Assembly: GCA_025937835.1 (NCBI GenBank)
Contig: JAICQO010000002.1
Span: forward strand, 95,641-159,640
DNA length: 64,000 bases
Reading direction: 5' to 3'
From: Polyangiaceae bacterium
Lineage (GTDB): Bacteria; Myxococcota_A; Polyangia; Polyangiales; Polyangiaceae
Shown here: piece by piece, positions 1 to 8,800 of the stretch
How positions within the stretch are numbered: position 1 is the first letter of the stretch
How the letters are laid out: every line of letters starts with the position of its first letter
Notes under the pieces: generated by a model
Told to the model about the DNA's origin: nothing
What the model saw: only the letters and a program-made list of their open reading frames with translations
Databases searched by the model: none
Program-made: the position numbers and the translations under genes

Positions 1-1
1 T

Positions 2-589
2 CGGCCGCGCGCCGAACTGCCGCTTGCGTCAAACACGCCCGAGCCGAAGATCGCTGCCCCGATCCCCGAAGCGGCCGCGGACGGGCAGAGCGTCGCCGCG
101 ACACCGCTGCCGGCGCCCGCGCCGGCAGCGTGGCTGCCCCTGGCACGAGCCGGGAAGTATCGCGAGGCGTATGCCGAGCTCGAGCGGCTGGGCTTCGACG
201 AAGAGTGCCGGAAGGCAAACGCCGAGACGCTCGGATTGATCGCGGACGTGGCGCGCAAGGCCCGCTCGCCGCGAAAGGCCGAACGGGCGCTGCTCTTGCT
301 GCGCCGCCGCTTTCCGAGCAGCGCCGGCGCGGCGATCGCTGCCTTCTCGCTCGGGCGGCTCGAGTTCGACGAATTCCGCGGCTACACCAGGGCAGCGGAT
401 TGGTTCCGGACCTACCTGAAGGAACAGCCGAACGGGGCGATGGCCCGAGAGGCGCTCGGCCGCTTGCTCGAGGCGGCGTATCGCGGCGGGGACGCGGGCG
501 CTGCACGAGCCTTGTCGGAGCGATACCTGCGAGAGTATCCCTCGGGTCCGCATGCAGAGCTCGCTTCTCGGCTGGTTCGTGCGCCTTGA
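2..589 (+). CDS. C-terminal part of an anti-sigma/TPR-type protein (5' end outside window)
   Basis: The frame is open from base 2 to a TGA at 587-589, so the start lies upstream of the window. The visible 195 residues begin with a Pro/Ala-rich linker, followed by TPR-like helices holding phrases such as RRFPSS and YLKEQP. This pattern closely resembles the C-terminal half of the anti-sigma protein at 37199-38161 (QQRFPRSS, FDKYLGRG). The next gene also has the same position and type as in that operon. I infer that a zinc-finger anti-sigma domain and an ECF sigma gene lie just upstream. What is seen is only the TPR-like tail; the anti-sigma role is inference from the paralogous operon. Confidence 0.6.
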   Translation, partial: RPRAELPLASNTPEPKIAAPIPEAAADGQSVAATPLPAPAPAAWLPLARAGKYREAYAELERLGFDEECRKANAETLGLIADVARKARSPRKAERALLLLRRRFPSSAGAAIAAFSLGRLEFDEFRGYTRAADWFRTYLKEQPNGAMAREALGRLLEAAYRGGDAGAARALSERYLREYPSGPHAELASRLVRAP

Positions 590-1682
590 AGGCAGAGCGC
601 TCGCTCTCGCGTGCCTGTTCGCGACTACGGTGACGCTCCCGGCGGCGGCACAGGTGCAGCCGGCATCGCGCTCGATCTTGCTGCTGCGGACGCACGGCGA
701 CGAGGCGACGATCCGGCGCCTCGAGCTCGAGCTCGACGCGGGAGCCTTCCAGGTGATCGAGCAGAAGGCCGGGCAGAGGCCGCCCGGCGAAACGCTGGCC
801 GTGGCAGCGGAGCGCGAGCGCGTGGACGCCGCCGTGCGCGTCGATCCCGGCCGAGGGACGATCGCGCTCTGGGTCCGAAAGCCCGACGGCTTCGTCGAGG
901 AAACGTTCTCCGCGGCGGGTGAGGCCGGGCCGAGTCAGGTGCTCGCGATCCGCGTCGCCGAGTCGCTGCGTGCGCGGGGGTTGCTCTTGCCGCCCGCACC
1001 CGAGCCGGCCGAAACGCCACCCCAAGCGCCGGACGGCGCGGCGACGGCGACGGCTTCACCCGAAACGGCGGACGTCCCGCTTTCCCCGAGCACGTCGCAC
1101 AGCATCACCAGCGAAACCGCCGGCTCAGAAGGGAGCCTCCGACCTGCTCCGCCGCGCCCGAGCTCGCGTTTTGCGCTCGCGCTCGGCCCGGGCATCGCGG
1201 TCAGCCCCGGCGGGCTGGGACCCCTCGCCGTGGTCGAGCTCGGAGTGCGCGTCCGGCTCACGCGCGACGCCGCCGTGTCGCTGCTCGGGGTCGTCCCCCT
1301 GACGCGCCAGTCGTTCTCGAGCGACGAGGGTGAAGCCGACGTCGCGAGTTACGTCGCGGGCGGCGCCTTCGAGCTCGAATGGGCGCGCTGGTCGTTCGGC
1401 AGCATTCGTTCGGGAGCGGGCGCCGGAGTCAGCATCACGCACATGTCGGGCCGAGCCGCCTCGGGCTTCGAAGGCGGGGACGACACCGTGGCCGCCCTCG
1501 CCCCACTCGCGCTCAGCTCGTTTCAGCTCGGGTTGTCGAGCTCGTTCGATCTGCGAACGGCCGTGGTCGTCGGCGCGACCTTGCCGGAAGTGCAGATGGC
1601 CTTCGGCGCTCGAGAGGTCGCGAGCTGGGGACGGCCGTTTGCGATAGCGACGCTCGGGCTCGAAGCGCGCGCGGGACGCTAG
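552..1682 (+). CDS. Secreted/outer-membrane-like hypothetical protein downstream of anti-sigma gene
   Basis: The 376-residue product begins with a hydrophobic signal-peptide-like segment ending near LPAAAQ (about residue 34). A first domain of about 110 residues is followed by a Pro/Ala/Thr/Ser-rich linker (about 150-215). The C-terminal half is rich in alternating hydrophobic and Gly residues (FALALGPG, ASYVAGGAFELEW), as in small beta-barrel or porin-like domains. The ATG lies 38 bp inside the preceding frame, which suggests translational coupling. The same architecture (signal, small domain, Pro/Ala linker, barrel-like tail) is seen in the gene at 35967-37202, in the same place in a sigma/anti-sigma operon. 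I recognise no named family. The substrate is unknown. Confidence 0.65.
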   Translation: MQSSLLGWFVRLEGRALALACLFATTVTLPAAAQVQPASRSILLLRTHGDEATIRRLELELDAGAFQVIEQKAGQRPPGETLAVAAERERVDAAVRVDPGRGTIALWVRKPDGFVEETFSAAGEAGPSQVLAIRVAESLRARGLLLPPAPEPAETPPQAPDGAATATASPETADVPLSPSTSHSITSETAGSEGSLRPAPPRPSSRFALALGPGIAVSPGGLGPLAVVELGVRVRLTRDAAVSLLGVVPLTRQSFSSDEGEADVASYVAGGAFELEWARWSFGSIRSGAGAGVSITHMSGRAASGFEGGDDTVAALAPLALSSFQLGLSSSFDLRTAVVVGATLPEVQMAFGAREVASWGRPFAIATLGLEARAGR

Positions 1683-1776
1683 CTGCGCCAAGTGATTTCG
1701 CGCGTAGCGCCGCTCGGCCCGAAAGCAACTGAGTCCCCCGAGCCGCCGAGTAGCAGGGCTGTGGAGGCCGTGTTAG

Positions 1777-2241
1777 ATGCAAAACGTGGCGTTTTCGGCC
1801 GTGCTCCCGGGGCAAGACCAGCTTCCGTCCGAAGACGGTGAGCCGATGGAGACCGGCTTCCACGACGCACAGGACGCGTTGCTGAAGGACACGCTGCTCG
1901 ACGCCTGGCCCGAGCGACGCTGGTTCGTGGCCGGCAACATGTTCGTCGAAGGCTTTGCACTCGATAGCTCGCGCCGCGCCTACACGCCGCTGGCCGCGGA
2001 CGAGCGGGGAGACCTTCTCGTCGCACCGCTCGGGCTGAAGCTCGGCCTGCGGCGCACCCGCTACCGCAACTACGACCAACGCTTCGTGCGCTGGCTCGAT
2101 CTCGACGGCAACCCGCTGCCCACGGCGCAGGAGCGCACGGAGGCCGAGCGCGCTCGTGCAGACGCCGAGCGTGCTCGAGCAGACGCCGCCGAGCGACGTC
2201 TGGCCGAGCTCGAGCGAAAGCTCGCAGAGAAAGAGCGCTGA
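1777..2241 (+). pseudogene. Internally deleted Uma2-family (DUF820) endonuclease remnant
   Basis: The first 57 residues (DGEPMETGFHDAQDALL, then FVAGNMFV) match the start of Uma2-family proteins. The rest (EGFALDSS, LGLKLGLR, then a Glu/Arg/Ala coiled coil with repeated ERARADA) matches their C-terminal end. The central PD-(D/E)xK part, which carries the conserved PDV and later Glu/Lys residues, is absent. The joint falls near base 1948, and the reading frame is kept. The product has 154 residues, against the family's usual 190-240. A GGAGG at 1763-1767 sits 9 bases before the ATG, so translation is still likely. Without the catalytic core it cannot be a normal nuclease; it may be a remnant or a binding-only protein. 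The family match is by eye. Confidence 0.6.
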
Positions 2242-2259
2242 GCGTGGAGAGCTCCGCTC
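2240..2259. terminator. Short inverted repeat between convergent genes
   Basis: A GAGCG(T)GGAG / CTCCGCTC stem with one bulged T overlaps the stop codon of the Uma2 remnant and the end of the opposing membrane-protein gene. There is no T tract, so this is only a candidate bidirectional transcript end. Confidence 0.25.
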
Positions 2260-3214
2260 ACGCCGTCGTCGCAGCACGCCGCCGCTTGAGCACCCACAGC
2301 CGGACCAGCGCCCACACTCCGAGGTCTGCGATCAGCGAGGCGACCCGCGACACGACCGCCGCCGACAGCGCGCCGCCGCTGCCGAGGATGGCGCCGTAGC
2401 CGGCGATCAGCACGGCCTCGCGCACGCCGACGCCGGCCGGGGCCGCGAGCGCGACGAAGCCGAGCACGTTGGCGAGCGGGTTGAAGCCCATGGTGCCGAT
2501 CGCGCCGTGCTGATCGGCTCCGAGCGAGAGCGTGAGGAAGTAGCCGTGCGCGGCCCAGGTGAGCCAGTAAACGAGCTCGAGCGCCGGCAGACGCAGCGGG
2601 GCGATGCGGCCGCTGCCGTCGAGGCCGAACAGGGTGCGGACCTTCTGCGGCAATCGCTGGCGATCGAGGACGACCAGCAATATCACCCCTGCGAGTGATG
2701 CGAGCAGCAGCGGCAGCGCGTAGCGGCCGGCCAGGCCCGCGACGCCCTCGGCGGGCACGTCCCCGAGCCACAACAGGCCGAAGCCGACGACCGAGCCCAT
2801 CGCCGTCCAGCACAGCGACTCGAGCAACACCGAGGCTCCGACCAGGCGGCGCGAAAAGCCGAGCTTGGCCGCTCCCTCCATGCGCACGAGCGGCAGGCCA
2901 ATCTTGCCCGGAGTGTAGCGCGCGAGCTGCGAGTCGAAGTACGTCGCGAGCCCCTCGAGCACCGGCATCTTCTGGCGCGCCATGCGCTCGATCAGCAACA
3001 ACCAGGCGAAGCCCTGGATCACGGCGCCAATCACGCAGGGAACGACGGAAGCGGCGGCGAGCCCGAAATCGACCTGCACCTTTCGGCCGTCCCAGCTCTT
3101 CACCAGGTCGATGGCCGTGAACACCACGAAGATCGCGGCGATCACATTCATCACCGGGCTCAGCCACTTCTTCAGCCGGGCGGCCCCGCCCACCGGGTTC
3201 TGCGTATCGTTCAA
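2258..3214 (-). CDS. UPF0104 / lysylphosphatidylglycerol synthase TM-domain membrane protein (flippase-like)
   Basis: This is a 318-residue polytopic inner-membrane protein with about eight hydrophobic helices. The family pattern YFDSQLARYTPGK near residue 92 and the late Gly/Ala-rich segment APAGVGVREAVLI are typical of the membrane domain shared by MprF-like proteins and AglD-type proteins (UPF0104). There is no soluble aminoacyl-transfer domain, so lysyl-lipid synthesis is unlikely. Such stand-alone domains are usually linked to lipid or lipid-linked sugar translocation. The TTG start forms a TTGA overlap with the stop of the DUF2079 gene upstream, so the two are one operon and translationally coupled. 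The partner and position suggest a role in envelope glycolipid handling, which is inference. Confidence 0.75.
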   Translation of the reverse strand: MNDTQNPVGGAARLKKWLSPVMNVIAAIFVVFTAIDLVKSWDGRKVQVDFGLAAASVVPCVIGAVIQGFAWLLLIERMARQKMPVLEGLATYFDSQLARYTPGKIGLPLVRMEGAAKLGFSRRLVGASVLLESLCWTAMGSVVGFGLLWLGDVPAEGVAGLAGRYALPLLLASLAGVILLVVLDRQRLPQKVRTLFGLDGSGRIAPLRLPALELVYWLTWAAHGYFLTLSLGADQHGAIGTMGFNPLANVLGFVALAAPAGVGVREAVLIAGYGAILGSGGALSAAVVSRVASLIADLGVWALVRLWVLKRRRAATTA

Positions 3215-5688
3215 CCGGGCGCCTTGAGCTCGGGATCTTCTTCGGGCGGTCGCGGATCGTGCTCGCCGTCCGCGGGCTCGGGCTCGGGCTGCTCCCTGGA
3301 CTTGTCGTCGCGGTCCTTTTCGCGGTCACGGTCCTTTTCGCGGTCACGGTCCTTGTCGCGGTCGCGGTCCTTGTCGCGGTCGCGGTCCTTGTCGCCGTCG
3401 CGATCCTTGTCGCGGTCTTTGTCGCGGCCCTTCTTGGGGAGCTCGGCCAGGCGCCAGTCGCGGATCAACTTGGCGTTCCCGGCGGTGTCGTGGCCGCGCT
3501 TCAGGAGCGCGAGGTCCTCGATGCGCTTCACGACGCCGTAGCTGCCGTCCTTCACCACCTCGAACAGCTTGGGCTTCGTGCGCGAGAGCTTGAGCTCTCT
3601 GCTGGAGGCGAGGATCCACTCCGCGCCCTGCGGACCGTGGCGCATCGTGTACATGAGCAAGCGCGCGGAGACGTGGGGGCCGAGCTTCTCCGTGGCGGCG
3701 ACGGATGCATCGTCGGGGATCATCGCGGCCAGGGTCTTCAGGTTCTGGTAGCGCTGGCGTTCGGAGTCGCTGATGCCGAACTCCACCTTGTGGAAGCCGC
3801 CTTTGAAGCCGCCGTCGCGCATCGCGAAGGCCCCATAGTTGAAGGTGAGCACCAGGCTCGCCGCGGCGAAGGCGATGGTGGCCGCCTGGCGGCGCGCCGT
3901 GCTGCCCCCGCTCTGGGCGTCACCGAGAGACTTCAGCGCCAGCACGGCCGAGAGGAACAGCAGCGGCGCCCAGTGCATCACGTAATGAAACGAGAACATC
4001 ACCGGCGGGTCGTAGTTGGTGATGAGCAAGGTCAGGAGCGCGCCCGGGATGAACGCCGCCCACAGGTACCAACGCCGCGCGGGCAGGAACACCAGCGGCA
4101 CCATCAGGTGCAACAGATAGATGACCTTCTTCTCGACCAGAACCTTGGAGAAGACGTAGAGCGGGTTCGAGATCAGCGTCTTGATCACGCTGCGGAAACC
4201 CTTCTCCTTGTCCGCCCAGAGCTCCTTGTACATGTTCGGGTACCACCAGTCCCCGGCCGAATCCATCACGTAGAACCGGAGCACCACGAAGTAAGTCATG
4301 GCCACCGCAGCCAGCGTGAGGCCGGCTTTCGGGCGGTAACCGCTGAGGGCGAGGAAGCCGCCGACCAGCGCCATGCCGAGCGGAATGTCCTCGCGCATCA
4401 ACATGCCCATGCCGGCTGCGACTCCCATCAGCACCCAGCGCCGCTCCTCGGCTGCCCAGACGGTGGCAAACAGGAAGGCCGCGGCGATCGGCACGTACTG
4501 GAACTCGGAGAAGCTCGCGCCGTGCATCGGGTAGTACGCGAGGTAGGCGAGCGCGACGATCGTGGCGGTCCATTGCGGCAAGTGGCGCCTGGCAAACGCC
4601 CAGAGCGGGATCGCGCCGGCGCCGATCAGCACCGACTGGAGCACGAGCAGCGTCTCGGCGCGCGGGTACAGCGCGTAGATCGGCAAGAACAGGTAGCCGC
4701 CGAACTTGGCGTGGTTCGCCAGGTACTTTCCCGGCTCTTGCGGGAAGACCACGGTGCTCTCGAGGAAGCGCCCGTGAAGCCCGCCGAACATCAGGTTGTC
4801 GTTGATCGACAGGTCGAAGTTGCCGGTGCGGAGCTTCTGGTGCCAGCGAAGCAGGATGAACGAGAAGAACGCCGCGTAGAACAGCGACCCGGCCACCACG
4901 ACCCAAAATGCGCCCCGGCGCCGCACGAGCTCGGGGACTTGCTCGCGGAGCTCCTCCCACCACTCCCGCGCCTTGAGCGGCGCGCGGATCAGCGCGCGGA
5001 AGCACAGGATCTCGAGCGCGAGCGCCAAAAATAGCACGATCGGCAACAGCCGTTCGTGCTCGTTGACCCACGGCTTGTAGCGGAACAGCGAGGGCACCGC
5101 GGGCAGCAGCAACAGCGGCGAGACGAACCACAGCCAGCGCTCGATCGTGACCAGGTTCCGCTTCTTCTTCCGGAACTGGCTGACGAAGTAGGCGCAGATT
5201 GCTGCGCCGAGCGCGGCTCCGCCGACGACGCCCTGCACGAACGTCATGCGGCGGCCCTCGGGTAGCACGTTCTCGGTGAGGAAATCGTTGACCCAGCCGC
5301 CCGTGAAAGAGAGCTGAAGCCAGGTCGCGATCGAGAACCCGAGCAACGCGGCCAAAGCCAGCGCGCGCGTGGTCACGCCGAGCAGCGCGTCCTCGTCCAC
5401 CAGCACCGGCGAAGAGTCGGGCGCGGGCTCGGAAGGGGGCGCCTCTGCCTCCTCCTGTTCGGCGTCCTCCGCGTCGTCGGCGGCGCCGTCGTCACCCTCG
5501 TCGTCGAGCGCGCGGGGCGCGGTTTCGCGCGCGGCGGGAGCGTCGGCGTCGGGCTCGGCGGCAGCGCTCGCCGCGGGCGCGGGCTCTGGGCGATCCGGCG
5601 TGGTTTCGGCCGGCGACGGCTCGGCCTCCGACTTCGGCGCTTCACTCGGATCGAGAGTCGGTTCCGTCCGCTCTCGCGACTCGGTCAT
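3211..5688 (-). CDS. DUF2079 polytopic membrane protein with charged repeat tail
   Basis: The 825-residue product starts with about 100 acidic, Pro/Ala-rich disordered residues, followed by a long multi-spanning region. Motifs such as FDLSINDNL, HGRFLESTV, ANHAKFG and SFHYVMHWAP mark it as DUF2079, a membrane family related to GT-C glycosyltransferases. A soluble stretch follows, then a highly charged tail of repeated KDRDRD units encoded by an 18-bp tandem repeat (3311-3418). An in-frame GTG at 5706 is possible, but the ATG at 5688 (MTESRERTEP) gives a normal N-terminus. It is the first gene of a two-gene operon with the UPF0104 protein. A glycosyl transfer role on lipid-linked donors is known or supposed for the superfamily; the substrate here is unknown. 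Confidence 0.75.
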   Translation of the reverse strand: MTESRERTEPTLDPSEAPKSEAEPSPAETTPDRPEPAPAASAAAEPDADAPAARETAPRALDDEGDDGAADDAEDAEQEEAEAPPSEPAPDSSPVLVDEDALLGVTTRALALAALLGFSIATWLQLSFTGGWVNDFLTENVLPEGRRMTFVQGVVGGAALGAAICAYFVSQFRKKKRNLVTIERWLWFVSPLLLLPAVPSLFRYKPWVNEHERLLPIVLFLALALEILCFRALIRAPLKAREWWEELREQVPELVRRRGAFWVVVAGSLFYAAFFSFILLRWHQKLRTGNFDLSINDNLMFGGLHGRFLESTVVFPQEPGKYLANHAKFGGYLFLPIYALYPRAETLLVLQSVLIGAGAIPLWAFARRHLPQWTATIVALAYLAYYPMHGASFSEFQYVPIAAAFLFATVWAAEERRWVLMGVAAGMGMLMREDIPLGMALVGGFLALSGYRPKAGLTLAAVAMTYFVVLRFYVMDSAGDWWYPNMYKELWADKEKGFRSVIKTLISNPLYVFSKVLVEKKVIYLLHLMVPLVFLPARRWYLWAAFIPGALLTLLITNYDPPVMFSFHYVMHWAPLLFLSAVLALKSLGDAQSGGSTARRQAATIAFAAASLVLTFNYGAFAMRDGGFKGGFHKVEFGISDSERQRYQNLKTLAAMIPDDASVAATEKLGPHVSARLLMYTMRHGPQGAEWILASSRELKLSRTKPKLFEVVKDGSYGVVKRIEDLALLKRGHDTAGNAKLIRDWRLAELPKKGRDKDRDKDRDGDKDRDRDKDRDRDKDRDREKDRDREKDRDDKSREQPEPEPADGEHDPRPPEEDPELKAPG
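3311..3418. repeat. 18-bp tandem repeat (six units) coding KDRDRD tail
   Basis: Six 18-bp units start at 3311, 3329, 3347, 3365, 3383 and 3401. The first two are identical to each other, the next two are identical to each other, and the last two carry single changes. Read on the minus strand they encode Lys/Arg/Asp hexapeptides at the C-terminus of the DUF2079 protein. The unit length keeps the frame, so copy number can change without breaking the gene. Confidence 0.9.
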
Positions 5689-5814
5689 GGCGCAGCGGTC
5701 TACCACGGGTCAGGGCAATACGGCTCGAATTCGGGCAGAAAACCGGGGCTTGCGGGGCCGCCCGGGCACGGGCCGCGCTGGCACCGACACGGGGCACCGC
5801 GTACCCTTCCCGGA

Positions 5815-8800
5815 ATGAGGCTCCGAGCGCTGCTCGTCGGCTGGCTCGTCGCGCTCGAGGCGCTCGCGAGCCCGAGCAGCGCCTCCGCTCAGTTCAACCC
5901 CGCGGGTCGCAAGAAGAAGCCACCCGCCGCGGCAGGCAAGCCGACCCGGACCGCGCCCCCCCGGCCTCGGCCAAAGAGCGAGCCCGGCGCCGCGCCGAAA
6001 GGCGAGAGCGCACAGGCCCCGCGCGCCCCGGACCGCAAGGATCCGAGCGACGACGCGCTGATCGCCCGCTACACGCAGATCGCGCTGTCGCAGCCGGGCG
6101 TGGATTTTCCGGTGCAGCGCCTGGCGGAGCTGTACCGCAACCGCGACGGCAAGCTCGACGCGCTGATCCAGGATCTGTCCAAGCGAGCGGAGGCCGGGGG
6201 TGCCGGCCGGATTCCGGCGTTGCTCGCGCTCGCGCTCGCCCACAAGCACGACGGCAATTTCGAACGCGCGATCCAGACCTACGAGCTGGCGCTGAAAGAG
6301 GCGCCGGGCTCGACGGCCACCGAGCTCGCGCTCGCGCGGTTGCACGCCGAGCGCGGAACGACGCGCGAGGCGGAGCGCCACTTCGAGGCCGCCCTGCCGC
6401 GGCTGACCGACGCCACGGATCGCGAAGAGGTGCTGCGCGCGCTGCGCACGCTTTCGCTCGACAGCGGCAACCTGGAGCGAGCCAAGCGCTTTCACGACCA
6501 GCTGGTCAAGGCTCAGAAGGGCGGCTTCTTCGTACGCGGGGAGCTCGGGCGGGAGCTGTTCGCGCGCGGTTCATACGCGGCCGCCGCGGAGGAGCTCGGG
6601 CGCGTCGTGAAGGCGGCGGCGGGCGATCACCGCGTGCTCGCGCCGGCGCTCCGAGACTACGGGCGCGCGCTCGCCAAGGCCGGAGAACGCGACAAGGCGC
6701 TGAAGGAGCTCGAGCGCGCCCTGTCCGTCGCAGGCGCGCAGTCGGGGGTAAGGCGCGAGATTTACGAGGTGATGCTGGAGCTGTACCGCGTCGAGGGCCG
6801 GCTCCCCGAGCTCGTGGCTTCGGTCGAGAAGCGCGGCGCCCGCGACGTCGAAGAGCAACGGCTTTTGGCCGGCCTCTACGAAGAAACCGGCAAGCTCGAC
6901 AAGGCTCTCGCGGCCTACAAGGCCGTGCTCGACCGCGAACCGCAAGACGTGGGCACGCGCTTGAAGCTCGTGCACATCCACGAGGTCCAGGGCGAGCTCG
7001 ACAAGGCCATCGCCGAATACGAGGCCCTGACCCGCGCGGCCCCCCGCAACCCGGATTTCGTGTTCCGGCTCGCCGAAGCGCTGATCCAACGCGGCGACCG
7101 CAAGCGCGCGCTGGAACGGCTGCGCGCGCTCGAGGCCCGCGCGGGCAACGACGAGCAGGTGTTGACGGCGCTCGTCGACTTCTACGAGCGCGTCGGGGAG
7201 CAGGCCGGGAGCCTCGCGCTGTTGCAGCGGCTTTCGGCCCGGGGTGACAGCGCACCCGAGCACCTGGTGGAGCTCGGCTCCCGCTACTGGCGCGAAGGCG
7301 ACAAGAAGAAGGCGATCCAGACCTGGCAGCGGCTGCGCTCGCTGGGGCGCGATCGCGCCGACGGACTGGTCCGCCTGGGCGAGCTGTACCTCGAGCACGA
7401 TCTGGTCACGGAAGCGCTCGTATTGCTCGAAGAGGCGGTCAAGGCCGAGCCCAGGCAGCTGCGCCCGAAGAAGGCCTACGCGCTGGCGCTCGAGCGCGCG
7501 GGCTCCACCGCCTCGGCGCGCGAGACCAAGAAGCTACATCACGACGCCGCGCTCGCGCTCTGGGAACGGATCCTGAAAGAGAGCGGGAAGAGCCTCGAGC
7601 TCAAGCGCGAGGCGCGCCAGCACATCGTCACGCTCTGGAGTTTGTCCGGCACGCTGACGCCGCGCACGACGGGGCTCGCGCGCAGGCTGGCCGCAACCCC
7701 GCCGGATCTCGAGGCGGGCCGGCTGCTCGCCGAAGCGGAGATCCGCCTGCGCCGCTACCCGGAGGCCGAGCGCACGCTAAACCGCGTGGTGGCGGTCGCG
7801 CCCGGTGATCTCGAGAGCCTGTCGCGGCTCGAGCGGGTGCTCGGGATGCAACGCAAGCTGCCGGAAGCGATCAAGGTGCTCGAGCGCCTGGCCAAGGCCG
7901 ATCCGAAGCGCGAGCGCGAGTGCTACCAGCGCATGGCCGATTATGCGGCGGAGCTCTACCGGGACGACGACGCGATCCGTTACGTGTCGCGGGTCGTCGA
8001 GCTCTCCCCCGACGACGCCGGGGGCCACAAGAAGCTCGGCGAGCTGCAGAGGAAGCGCGGAGACGTGCCCAAGGCCATCGCCGCGTTCCGCACGGCGATC
8101 CAGAAGAACGAGCGGTTGTTCCCGGTCTATTTCGAGCTGGCGGAGCTGCTGCTCGGCCAGGGTGAGGCCGACGAGGCCGATCAGCTGCTCCGGCGCGTGC
8201 TGCGCGCGGCGCCCGACGAGGAGCTCGTGGTGCGCGCGGCGCGGCTCAGCCTGCAGATCAACCTCGGTCGCAACAAGATCGAGCTGCTCGAGAACGATCT
8301 GGTGCCGCTCGCGCTCGACAACCCGGAGCGCCCCATGTACCGGCGGCTCCTGGTCGAGGTCTACGGTGCGATCGCCTATCCGCTGCTGCACCGCACCGAG
8401 AGCAGCGATCCCGCCGAGGTGAAGGCCGCCGAAGAGCAGCTGAAGCGCCTCGGCGAGCGAGCAGTGAAGCCGCTGCTCGACGCGCTTTCCGACACGCGCG
8501 GCGCTCAGCAAGAGACCGCGACGACCCTGCTCACCTACGTGGGCAACCCGAGCGCGGCCCCCGCGCTGTTCTCTTACGCGACCGGGGACGCCGAGCCGCG
8601 GCTCCGGGCGCGCGCGATGCTGGCGGTCGGTGCGCTGTCGGACAAGACGCTGGTCTCGAAGCTCTTGTCGGTCGCGCTGCCCGAAGGCAAGACGCTCTCG
8701 GACGCTTCCGATCCGGTCGTGCTGGCGGCGGCCTGGGGGCTCGCGCGCATGCGCGCACCGGAGGCACAGCGCGCGCTGTCCGCGCTCGCGGAGCGCGGCG

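Noticed and set aside
3311..3418. CRISPR-like repeats
   Set aside because: The units are 18 bp, adjacent without spacers, and inside a coding frame.
3259..5034. Long open frame antisense to the DUF2079 gene
   Set aside because: It mirrors the real gene in opposite strand, has a His/Arg/Gln-rich composition with no domain, and is explained by high-GC third positions.
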